Positions 7,225-16,080 of a stretch of DNA of 36,304 nucleotides are shown here, piece by piece; position 1 is the stretch's first letter, and each line of letters starts with the position of its first letter. The stretch covers positions 1 to 36,304 of the forward strand of contig JACNJG010000051.1 of NCBI GenBank assembly GCA_014382685.1, in the 5' to 3' direction. Source of the stretch: Candidatus Cloacimonadota bacterium. GTDB taxonomy: Bacteria; Cloacimonadota; Cloacimonadia; JGIOTU-2. Under the pieces are notes generated by a model that was not told the origin of the DNA, ran no database searches, and saw only the letters and a program-made list of their open reading frames with translations. The translations under genes were made by a program, and so were the position numbers.

Positions 7225-10200
7225 ATGAAGGAAAGAAAGAGTTTTTCCAAAATGGCTGAATGTCTTCATGGGTTTAAACTTCCTGATGTGGAGATACCCA
7301 ATCTGCTCACTATGCAGAAGGGTTCATATTTCAAGTTTCTGCAAAAGGACATTTTGCCCGAAAAAAGAGAAGATATCGGCTTGCAGGAAGTATTTAATAA
7401 TCATTTCCCTGTAGAGGATACGCAAGGTCAATTCCTGCTGGAGTTCATTCAATATAATGTTCTCAAGGAGAAATATACTCCTGATGAATGTATTGAACGA
7501 AACCTGACTTACAGTTCTCCATTGAAAGTTAAATTCCGTTTAAAGACCTTTGAGAAAACTGTAGAAGGCGAACAGCAGAGAGTTAAAAGCGTAAAAGAAA
7601 AAGACCTTTTCCTCGGTGAGATTCCAATGATCACCGATAGGGGAACCTTCATCATTAATGGTGAGGAACGCGTTATCATCAGTCAGCTACACCGTTCTCC
7701 CGGTATCACTTTTACAAGTGAAACTCATGGAAGCGGCAAATCTCTCTACAACGCAAAGGTAATTCCTGTTCAGGGGTCATGGTTCCAATTTCTTACAGAC
7801 ACTCAAGATGTCATCTATATTCTTATTGATAAACGCCACAAAGTGCCTGTTACCACTATTCTTAGATGTCAGGGGCTTTCCGATAATGATTCAATAAGAA
7901 AAACTTTTTATACTCCTCAAGAGCTTGATCTTACTAAAGAAGAATTTCTTGAGAGGGTTCTTTTTGAAGATATTATTGATAAAAAGAGTGGCGAGGTAAT
8001 TGCTGAAGGTGGTGCGCTTCTTACAGAAGGACTTGCTGATAAGATTTTAAACGCTAAAGTTAAGAAAGTCAAGGTTATCCACGAAAGCCAGGAAGATGAA
8101 AGAAGGATCGTAGAAAGCACTCTTGCAAAAGATCCGACAGCTTCGGAAGAAGAAGCCCTTAAATTCATCTATAATATTATTCGTCCTGGAGATGAACCTC
8201 CCATTGATGCTGCACGTGAACTCATTAATAGGATATTCTTTAATCCTAAGAGATACAGTCTCGGTGAAGTCGGAAGGTATAAACTAAACAGACGCCTTCA
8301 TCTTGAGATCCCAATAGAAACACAAATACTTACAAAGGATGATTTCATCGCAATTATTAATGAAATTATTCGTTTATACAAAGGGATCAGTGCAACTGAT
8401 GATATTGATCATCTCAGTAATCGCCGTGTAAGTGGTGTTGGTGAACTTGTCGCCAATCAGTTTTCAATTGGATTTTCCAGAGTAGCGAGAATTGCACGTG
8501 AAAGAATGACACTAAGTTCCAGCGATGATGCATCAATATTGGGTTTGGTGAATACAAATTCCTTGATGGCTGTCGTGAATTCCTTCTTCCTTACTGGTGA
8601 ACTTTCTCAGTTCATGGAGCAAACAAATCCTCTTGCAGCAATAACTCACATGCGACGTTTGAGTGCATTGGGTCCAGGTGGACTAACGAGAGAACGGGCT
8701 GGTTTTGAAGTACGTGATGTGCACTATTCACATTATGGAAGAATTTGTCCTATTGAAACACCGGAAGGACCGAATATCGGTCTGTTAACTTCACCGGCAA
8801 TCTATACCAGGGTGAACAAATTCGGTTTTTTAGAAACTCCTTATATTAAGGTCGAAAACGGCAAAGTAACCCATCAGGTTGATTATCTCGATCCTACTCA
8901 GGAAGAGAATATGAAAATTGCACAAGCAGGTATAGAAGTTGATAAAAATGGTAAAATCTTACAAAAGCGTGTCTTCTGTCTTTCAGGCGGGGACTTTGTT
9001 CTCGTTCCAAGAGAAGAAGTTGATTACATCGATTCTTCCAGACAGCAGATCGTAAGTGTTTCTGCCGGTCTTATACCTTTCCTTGATCATGATGATGCGA
9101 ACAGAGCGCTGATGGGATCAAATATGCAGCGCCAAGCAGTTCCTCTAATAAAACCAAGACCACCAGTTGTCGCCACTGGAATTGAAAAATTAGTTGCTCA
9201 AGATTCTGAATTGGCAATTAAAGCTCCATTTGATGCTGAAGTAGAAAAAATTTCATCAGATGAGATCGTATTAAAAAGGATTTTCAAAGATGATGAAAAA
9301 GAATTAATTTCAGCGATGGAAGATAAGAGATCTTTTAAACTTAAAAAATTCCAACGAACGAATCAGGAAACCTGTATTAATCAGCACCCTGAAGTTGTGG
9401 TGGGACAGAAAGTCAAAAAAGGTGAACTGATCACAGATGGTCCTGCAATTAAGAATGGTGAGCTTGCTCTTGGTACTAATATGATCGTGGCATTCATGCC
9501 ATGGTATGGCTACAACTATGAAGATGCAATAATCATTAACGAAAAAGTTGCTCGTGAGGATGAGCTTACCTCAATTTATATCGAGGAACTTGAAGTGCTT
9601 GTACGTAGCACTCGGGAAGGTGACGAAGAACTCACTGATGATATTCCCAATGTCCCGAAATTCGCACTGAGAAATCTTGATACGACCGGTGTTGTACGTG
9701 TCGGCTCTCATGTCAAATCCGGCGACATATTAGTTGGTAAGATTACTCCAAAATCATCGAATATTGATTTGTCGCCTGAAGAAAAATTAATGCGAGCATT
9801 ATTTGGAGAACGCGCAGGTGATTTCTCTGACACTTCGTTGAAGGCAAAACCAGGCATGGAAGGCGTCGTAGTTGATGTAAAAGTTTTCTCAAAAGCAGAA
9901 AGTGATGAACTCTCCGAACAAGAAAAAGAAGAGAAGTTATCAAAACTGAAAACCAAATATGATGCAGAAAATAAGAAGATATATAAATTCCTCAAATCTA
10001 AAATGACAAACTTGTTACTTGGCGAAACTGCATATAGAATTACTGAAGTAAAAACCGGTCGTTTCTTTATTCCCCCAAATAAAAAAATAACTGATGAAGA
10101 ACTGAAAAAAATCTCTTATAAGAAATTGAATCTGGAAAACAAGTTTATCACAGATGAAAAGAAGAATGAACAGATCTATGAAGATGTTATCATAGATGTA

Positions 10201-11034
10201 AAAAATGCTCTTGATGAGAATGAAAATTACTTTAAGAAGCACAGGGATCGTATTAAATATGGAGATGAACTTCCATCAGGTGTGCTGAAGATGGTGAAAA
10301 TTTTCATCGGAAAGAAGCGACAGATTGAAGTGGGCGACAAAATGGCTGGACGCCATGGTAATAAAGGTGTGATTGCAAAAATCGCTCCCATTCAGGATAT
10401 GCCCTTTATTGAAGACGGAACTCCTGTGGATATTATTCTTAACCCTCTCGGTGTGCCTTCTCGTATGAATATTGGACAGATTCTTGAAACTCACCTTGGC
10501 TGGGCTGCCCAAGCTCTTGGATACAATGTAGAAACTCCGATATTTGACGGAGCGACAATTCAGGAAATCACCGATGAGCTGAAAAAAGCGAACTTAACTG
10601 AAGACGGAAAAGTTGTGCTTTATGATGGTAAAACCGGTGAAGCAATGCACGAACGGGTTACTGTAGGTGTTATTTACATGATGAAATTGAATCACCTTGT
10701 TGTTGATAAAATGCATGCTCGTTCAACCGGCCCCTATTCACTTGTAACTCAGCAACCGCTTGGTGGTAAAGCCCAGCATGGTGGTCAACGACTCGGAGAA
10801 ATGGAAGTCTGGGCATTAGAAGCTTATGGAGCATCTCGACTTCTTCAGGAAATGCTCACAGTAAAATCTGATGATGTTGATGGTCGAAATAAAACATATG
10901 AAGCTATAACAAAAGGTAAGGAATTACCTAAACCGGGTATTCCTGAATCCTTTAATGTACTGGCAAGTGAGTTGAGAAGTTTATGTTTGAATTTCGATCT
11001 GCTTTCAGAAAAATCTGAAAGTACAAATAGTTAA
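7225..11034 (+). CDS. rpoB: DNA-directed RNA polymerase subunit beta
   Basis: The 1269-residue beta subunit is complete. The rifampicin-pocket segment is SQFMEQTNPLAAITHMRR (residues 461-478) followed by LSALGPGGLTRERAGFEVRD. The E. coli D516 position is E465, while H526 and S531 equivalents (H475, S480) are kept. The catalytic-region lysines lie in VGDKMAGRHGNKGVI. A Lys/Glu-rich segment upstream of that motif (about residues 890-1010) is the usual variable flap-neighbouring region. The C-terminal HGGQRLGEMEVWALEAYGA is normal. It starts at ATG 7225 with GGAG upstream. Confidence 0.99.
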   Translation: MKERKSFSKMAECLHGFKLPDVEIPNLLTMQKGSYFKFLQKDILPEKREDIGLQEVFNNHFPVEDTQGQFLLEFIQYNVLKEKYTPDECIERNLTYSSPLKVKFRLKTFEKTVEGEQQRVKSVKEKDLFLGEIPMITDRGTFIINGEERVIISQLHRSPGITFTSETHGSGKSLYNAKVIPVQGSWFQFLTDTQDVIYILIDKRHKVPVTTILRCQGLSDNDSIRKTFYTPQELDLTKEEFLERVLFEDIIDKKSGEVIAEGGALLTEGLADKILNAKVKKVKVIHESQEDERRIVESTLAKDPTASEEEALKFIYNIIRPGDEPPIDAARELINRIFFNPKRYSLGEVGRYKLNRRLHLEIPIETQILTKDDFIAIINEIIRLYKGISATDDIDHLSNRRVSGVGELVANQFSIGFSRVARIARERMTLSSSDDASILGLVNTNSLMAVVNSFFLTGELSQFMEQTNPLAAITHMRRLSALGPGGLTRERAGFEVRDVHYSHYGRICPIETPEGPNIGLLTSPAIYTRVNKFGFLETPYIKVENGKVTHQVDYLDPTQEENMKIAQAGIEVDKNGKILQKRVFCLSGGDFVLVPREEVDYIDSSRQQIVSVSAGLIPFLDHDDANRALMGSNMQRQAVPLIKPRPPVVATGIEKLVAQDSELAIKAPFDAEVEKISSDEIVLKRIFKDDEKELISAMEDKRSFKLKKFQRTNQETCINQHPEVVVGQKVKKGELITDGPAIKNGELALGTNMIVAFMPWYGYNYEDAIIINEKVAREDELTSIYIEELEVLVRSTREGDEELTDDIPNVPKFALRNLDTTGVVRVGSHVKSGDILVGKITPKSSNIDLSPEEKLMRALFGERAGDFSDTSLKAKPGMEGVVVDVKVFSKAESDELSEQEKEEKLSKLKTKYDAENKKIYKFLKSKMTNLLLGETAYRITEVKTGRFFIPPNKKITDEELKKISYKKLNLENKFITDEKKNEQIYEDVIIDVKNALDENENYFKKHRDRIKYGDELPSGVLKMVKIFIGKKRQIEVGDKMAGRHGNKGVIAKIAPIQDMPFIEDGTPVDIILNPLGVPSRMNIGQILETHLGWAAQALGYNVETPIFDGATIQEITDELKKANLTEDGKVVLYDGKTGEAMHERVTVGVIYMMKLNHLVVDKMHARSTGPYSLVTQQPLGGKAQHGGQRLGEMEVWALEAYGASRLLQEMLTVKSDDVDGRNKTYEAITKGKELPKPGIPESFNVLASELRSLCLNFDLLSEKSESTNS

Positions 11035-11039
11035 GTAAC

Positions 11040-11057
11040 ACCCCCAAATATGAGGGT
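11040..11057 (+). promoter_or_regulatory. Hairpin overlapping the rpoC ribosome-binding site
   Basis: ACCCCC (11040-11045) can pair with GAGGGT (11052-11057) around an AAATAT loop, with one C-A mismatch. The 3' arm contains GAGGG, the best Shine-Dalgarno sequence for the rpoC ATG at 11063. The structure could hold back rpoC initiation unless ribosomes finishing rpoB open it. The pairing is visible in the sequence; the regulatory meaning is inferred. Confidence 0.35.
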
Positions 11058-11062
11058 CATAC

Positions 11063-14000
11063 ATGATTAGAGAATTAAAAAGAGACAATGTCGTAAAAGA
11101 TTACGATTATGTAAGTATAAAGATTGCTTCTCCAGAGAAGATCCGTGACTGGTCTTACGGAGAGGTAACCAGACCTGAAACGATAAATTACAGAACGCTA
11201 AAGCCCGAAAAGGACGGCCTGTTCTGTGAAAGAATATTCGGACCTGAAAAAGACTATGAATGTTCATGTGGTAAGTATAAGAAATATCGTTTTAAAGGTT
11301 TGATCTGTGACCGTTGCGGCGTCGAGGTTACATCCTCAAAAGTTCGTCGTCAAAGAATGGGACATATAGAGCTTGCAGTACCAGTTGCTCACATCTGGTT
11401 TGTAAAACAAATGCCCAGTTCAATACAGTTGCTACTCGATCTCAAATCAAAAGAACTTGATCGAGTTCTTTATTATGAATCTTATATTGTTCTCAATCCC
11501 GGTGCTTCGGAATACAATGTTGGTGATGTTATCGATGAGGAATCCTATCAGCAGGCAAAAGAGAAATATCCTACAGGTTTTGAAGCAGAAATGGGCGCTG
11601 AACCTATCAGGCAGCTCCTCTCTGAAGTCGAGCTTAATGATGAAGTTGATAAACTGCGCACCTCGATAAAATTTGAAACCAAACAGGCAAAAATAAAACT
11701 TATTAAAAAACTGAAAATTGTCGATGCATTTTTAAATTCTGGTAACAGACCGGAATGGATGATCCTTGAGACAATTCCAGTCATGCCACCCGATCTTAGA
11801 CCCATTGTGTATCTCGAGGGTGGAAGTTTTGCAACTGCCGATATCAACGATCTTTATAGAAGAGTTATTACAAGAAATAATCGGCTGAAAGCACTCATTG
11901 AAGGACATGCTCCTGAGGTGATTCTTCGTAATGAAAAGAGAATTCTCCAGGAAGCAGTTGATGCACTTTTGGATAATAGTAGAAAATCCAGACCCGTAAA
12001 GGGCAGAGGAAATAGACCTCTCAAATCATTAAGCGATCAACTTAAAGGGAAAAAGGGTCGATTTAGACAAAATCTTCTCGGAAAACGTGTTGATTATTCG
12101 GGACGTTCCGTTATTGTCATTGGACCTGATCTGCAGCTCAATCAGTGTGGATTACCCAAGAAAATGGCTCTGGAACTTTTCAAGCCTTATATCATTGAAA
12201 GAATAGAAAAGTTTGAAGGTGTCACCACGACCAAGCAGGCAAAACGCCTCATGGAAGAGAAGAAACCGGAAGTTTGGAAGATTCTCGAAGAAGTGATAAA
12301 GGATTATCCTGTTCTTCTGAATAGAGCTCCTACGCTTCATAGGTTGAGTATGCAGGCATTTCTCCCCGTGCTTATTGAAGAAAAAGCTATTCAACTGCAT
12401 CCACTCCTGTGTTATCCCTTCAATGCTGACTTTGATGGTGACCAGATGGCTGTGCATATTCCTCTTTCTGGGGAAGCTCAAATGGAAGCTCGTGTGCTGA
12501 TGACCCCAGTTAACAATATTCTCTCACCTGCGAACGGAAAACCGGTGCTTATGGCAAGTCAGGATATCGTACTCGGTGTGTATTTCCTTACTACTGCAAC
12601 TTCTGAAGAACCTGAGGATGTAAAAGAACTTTCCAAATTTAATTCAACTGAAGAAGTGCTTCTCGCTTATGAACTTCAGGGAACGAAATCCTATCAGAAG
12701 TATGAAAATAAAGAAGAAGATACTGGTTTGCATATTCACTCATGGATCGAATACAAATGCCCCGGATCAGGAAAGCGTATAGTCACTACTGTCGGGAGAG
12801 TTATCTTTAATCAAATCATTCCCGAAGATATTAGTTTTAAAAATTATAATTTTGATAAAGGTAAAATAAATCAGCTTACTTATGAAGTTTATAAAAAATA
12901 TGGCGCTGAACGTACTGCATATTATCTCGATGATCTGAAAAATATCGGTTTTGAATTTGCAACGAAATCAGGAACAACTTTTGGGATGGCTGATGTTATT
13001 GTTCCAAAAGAAAAAGCGAGCATTCTTGAACATTCCGAGGATGTGGTTTTGGAGATTCAGGAAGAATATAATACTGGTATTATTACAGAAAGTGAGCGCT
13101 ATGACCGTTTGATCGACCAGTGGAAGATCGCAACTGAAGAAATTACTGATAAAATGATGGAAGAACTCAAGCTTGATAGACATGGATTCAATCCTATATG
13201 GATCATGGTAGTATCAGGTGCGCGTGGTGGAAGAGATCAGATCAAGCAGCTCGGTGCTATGAGAGGTTTGATGGAAAAACCTTCCCGAAAACTTACCGGC
13301 GAAATGGGTGAGATCATAGAAAATCCTATTAAATCTAACTTCAAAGAAGGTTTGACAATTCTGGAATATTTCATATCAACACATGGTGCAAGAAAAGGGT
13401 TGGCTGATACTGCACTAAAAACCGCTGATGCCGGGTATCTTACTCGCCGTTTGGTCGATGTTGCACAATCGGTCGTTATCTCGCAATATGATTGTGGTAC
13501 TATGCAGGGTGTCGATATGACCGCACTCAAAGAAGGTAATAAGACAATTGAACCTTTGAGTTATCGAATTACGGGACGTACTGCTGTCGAAGAAGTTGTC
13601 GATCCTGTAAGCGGAGAAATAATTGTTGAGGCCGGTGAGACGATTTCAGATGAAAAAGCAAACCTAATTCAAAAGCATGGTATCCAAAAGGTTAGAATTC
13701 GTTCGGTGCTGACCTGTGAAGCAGATAAAGGTATCTGTGCAAAATGCTATGGAAGAAATCTATCTACAGGAAAACCTGCAACAATTGGTGAACCTGTCGG
13801 TGTGATCGCAGCGCAGAGTATCGGTGAGCCCGGAACTCAGCTTACGCTTCGTACTTTCCATATTGGTGGTGCAGCAAGTACTCTGGTGGAAGAAGCAGAA
13901 GTTAATGCAGAAAAAGATGGTATCGTTAAATATTATAAAATAAAATTCGAAGTAAATAGAGATGGACAGAAGATCGCATCAAGTTATCAGGGGAAAATTA

Positions 14001-15217
14001 GAATTATTGATCCTGAATCAAAAGAAGTACTCAGTATTTATAAAGTTGAGTATGGTGCAACTATTTATGTCTCAGAAGGACAGAAAGTAGTAAAAGATAC
14101 TCTTTTGTTCAGTTGGGATAACTACAATACACCGTTGATTTCTACTGCAGAAGGAACTGTGTACTATGACGATTTTATAACTGATGAAACATATAAAACA
14201 GAATTCAATGAACTGACCGGACGAACAGAGATCACAATTCTTGAATCAAGAGATGTCGGTAAACAGGCAACACTCATCATTGAAACAGATAAAAAGAAGA
14301 AAATTAGAGTACCTTTACCTGCCGGGCTTAATCTTGAAGTCGAAGAAGGATCACGAGTATTTCCAGGAGAAATTCTTGGTAAAACCTCCCGTGTGACAGT
14401 GAAACAGAGAGATATCACAGGTGGTCTGCCGCGTGTGGTAGAACTATTTGAAGCTCGCTCTCCTTCAAGCAAAGCAGTTATTACTGAAATCGATGGTGTG
14501 GTCAAGATCGGTAAACTAACACGCCTTGGAAGAAAAGTTACTATTTCTTCTGAAGCATCAGGAATTGAAAAGGACTATACCATTCCTTATGGAAGAAGAA
14601 TTATTGTACATGAAGGTGATGTTATAGAGAATGGCGATCCGTTATCAGATGGACCACTCGACCCTCATGATATTCTTACTGCAAGAGGTGTGGTCGCGAC
14701 ACAGGAATTCATTACAAATGAAATTCTGGAAATTTACCGTAAACAAGGTGTGGATATCAATGACAAACACATTCGTGTGATCGTTCGCCAGATGATGCAG
14801 AAAGTGAAAATACTCGATCCGGGTGATACAATTTTTCTTGAAGGTGAGATCGTTGATAAGATTCATGTGAAGAAGGTGAATATCCAGGCTGAACAGGACG
14901 GCGGCAAGGTCGCGACATTTGAACAGCTTCTCATGGGTATTACAAAATCTGCCCTGATCACTGATAGCTTCATTTCTGCAGCTTCATTCCAGAATACCAC
15001 AAAGGTGCTAACTGAAGCTGCAGTGTACGGAAAAGTGGATACACTGGAAGGACTCAAGGAGAGTGTGATAATCGGTCATAGAATTCCTGCAGGAACAGGT
15101 ACAAAATATTGGCGCAAGATGGTACAAGATGCTCTTGATGAAGAATTGAGTTTAGAGAAAACGGTGAAAAAAATATTTAAAAAAGAAGAAATAAACATAC
15201 AAGAACAGGAGGCGTAA
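11063..15217 (+). CDS. rpoC: DNA-directed RNA polymerase subunit beta'
   Basis: The 1384-residue beta' subunit carries the catalytic magnesium motif NADFDGD at residues 454-460. The N-terminal zinc finger has C67, C69, C82 and C85; the second zinc site includes CEADKGICAKCYGR. The bridge-helix region begins SGARGGRDQIKQLGAMRG, and the trigger-loop region contains GEPGTQLTLRTFHIGGAA. The long C-terminal part with barrel-sandwich repeats is typical of diderm bacteria. The stop codon is immediately followed by the rpsL start, with the rpsL ribosome-binding site inside the last rpoC codons. Confidence 0.99.
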   Translation: MIRELKRDNVVKDYDYVSIKIASPEKIRDWSYGEVTRPETINYRTLKPEKDGLFCERIFGPEKDYECSCGKYKKYRFKGLICDRCGVEVTSSKVRRQRMGHIELAVPVAHIWFVKQMPSSIQLLLDLKSKELDRVLYYESYIVLNPGASEYNVGDVIDEESYQQAKEKYPTGFEAEMGAEPIRQLLSEVELNDEVDKLRTSIKFETKQAKIKLIKKLKIVDAFLNSGNRPEWMILETIPVMPPDLRPIVYLEGGSFATADINDLYRRVITRNNRLKALIEGHAPEVILRNEKRILQEAVDALLDNSRKSRPVKGRGNRPLKSLSDQLKGKKGRFRQNLLGKRVDYSGRSVIVIGPDLQLNQCGLPKKMALELFKPYIIERIEKFEGVTTTKQAKRLMEEKKPEVWKILEEVIKDYPVLLNRAPTLHRLSMQAFLPVLIEEKAIQLHPLLCYPFNADFDGDQMAVHIPLSGEAQMEARVLMTPVNNILSPANGKPVLMASQDIVLGVYFLTTATSEEPEDVKELSKFNSTEEVLLAYELQGTKSYQKYENKEEDTGLHIHSWIEYKCPGSGKRIVTTVGRVIFNQIIPEDISFKNYNFDKGKINQLTYEVYKKYGAERTAYYLDDLKNIGFEFATKSGTTFGMADVIVPKEKASILEHSEDVVLEIQEEYNTGIITESERYDRLIDQWKIATEEITDKMMEELKLDRHGFNPIWIMVVSGARGGRDQIKQLGAMRGLMEKPSRKLTGEMGEIIENPIKSNFKEGLTILEYFISTHGARKGLADTALKTADAGYLTRRLVDVAQSVVISQYDCGTMQGVDMTALKEGNKTIEPLSYRITGRTAVEEVVDPVSGEIIVEAGETISDEKANLIQKHGIQKVRIRSVLTCEADKGICAKCYGRNLSTGKPATIGEPVGVIAAQSIGEPGTQLTLRTFHIGGAASTLVEEAEVNAEKDGIVKYYKIKFEVNRDGQKIASSYQGKIRIIDPESKEVLSIYKVEYGATIYVSEGQKVVKDTLLFSWDNYNTPLISTAEGTVYYDDFITDETYKTEFNELTGRTEITILESRDVGKQATLIIETDKKKKIRVPLPAGLNLEVEEGSRVFPGEILGKTSRVTVKQRDITGGLPRVVELFEARSPSSKAVITEIDGVVKIGKLTRLGRKVTISSEASGIEKDYTIPYGRRIIVHEGDVIENGDPLSDGPLDPHDILTARGVVATQEFITNEILEIYRKQGVDINDKHIRVIVRQMMQKVKILDPGDTIFLEGEIVDKIHVKKVNIQAEQDGGKVATFEQLLMGITKSALITDSFISAASFQNTTKVLTEAAVYGKVDTLEGLKESVIIGHRIPAGTGTKYWRKMVQDALDEELSLEKTVKKIFKKEEINIQEQEA

Positions 15218-15598
15218 GTGCCTACAATTTCACAACTTATCAGAAAGGGCAGACAGAAACAGAAGAAAGCCAAAAAGAATAAGGCATTGCAGGGTTGTCC
15301 TCAAAAAAGAGGTGTGTGTACAAGAGTGTATACAACAACTCCTAAAAAGCCCAACTCTGCGCTGCGTAAAGTTGCCCGTGTGCGTCTTTCAAATGGAATT
15401 GAAGTAACAAGCTATATTCCAGGCGAAGGTCACAATTTGCAGGAACACTCCATTGTCTTGATAAGAGGTGGTCGCGTAAAAGATTTACCTGGTGTGCGTT
15501 ACCACGTTATTCGCGGAACTCTCGATGCAAGCGGGGTGGACAGCAGAAAGAAAAGCCGTTCCAAATATGGAACAAAGAAAACCAAGAAATTAGGATAG
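15218..15598 (+). CDS. rpsL: 30S ribosomal protein S12
   Basis: The 126-residue protein has the decoding-centre loop TTTPKKPNSALRKVARV (K43/K44 region) and RGGRVKDLPGVRYH, whose Asp is the RimO methylthiolation site in other bacteria. No classic streptomycin-resistance change is seen at these positions. The start is GTG at 15218, abutting the rpoC stop, with AGGAGG within the end of rpoC. This joins the rpoBC and str blocks directly. Confidence 0.98.
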   Translation: MPTISQLIRKGRQKQKKAKKNKALQGCPQKRGVCTRVYTTTPKKPNSALRKVARVRLSNGIEVTSYIPGEGHNLQEHSIVLIRGGRVKDLPGVRYHVIRGTLDASGVDSRKKSRSKYGTKKTKKLG

Positions 15599-15607
15599 TG
15601 GGTTTAA

Positions 15608-16078
15608 ATGTCTAGAAGAAAAAGAGCTCAAAAAAGACAAATACTTCCTGATCCAAAATATGGTGATATCATCGTTGCAAAATTCATAAATCAATTGATG
15701 ATGCGCGGTAAGAAGAGTCTTGCTGAACGCAAATTTTATCACGCTTTGGAGATCATAGAGAAGAAGACGCAGGAAGATCCGATAAAAGTTTTTAAGCAGG
15801 CGCTTGATAACGTGAAGCCCAGAGTTGAAGTAAAAACTCGCAGAATCGGTGGTGCAAACTACCAGGTTCCTATGGAAGTCAGCAGAGAAAGACAGCAAAC
15901 ACTTGCTTTCAGATGGATCGTTAATTTTGCTCGTAAACGCCATGAAAAGACTATTGATGAGAAGTTGGCTGGTGAATTTATCGCTGCATACAACAACGAA
16001 GGTTCATCGATCAAGAAGCGTGAAGAAGTCTGGAGAATGGCAGAAGCAAACAAAGCATTTGCACATTTTAGAATCTAA
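15608..16078 (+). CDS. rpsG: 30S ribosomal protein S7
   Basis: The 156-residue protein has the standard S7 length and signatures, starting MSRRKRAQKRQILPDPKYGD and including GGANYQVPMEVS and a C-terminal EVWRMAEANKAFAHFR. S7 nucleates assembly of the 30S head and contacts the E-site tRNA. In E. coli it represses str operon translation from the rpsL-rpsG gap; here that gap is only 9 bases, so that particular control is unlikely. Confidence 0.98.
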   Translation: MSRRKRAQKRQILPDPKYGDIIVAKFINQLMMRGKKSLAERKFYHALEIIEKKTQEDPIKVFKQALDNVKPRVEVKTRRIGGANYQVPMEVSRERQQTLAFRWIVNFARKRHEKTIDEKLAGEFIAAYNNEGSSIKKREEVWRMAEANKAFAHFRI

Positions 16079-16080
16079 CA

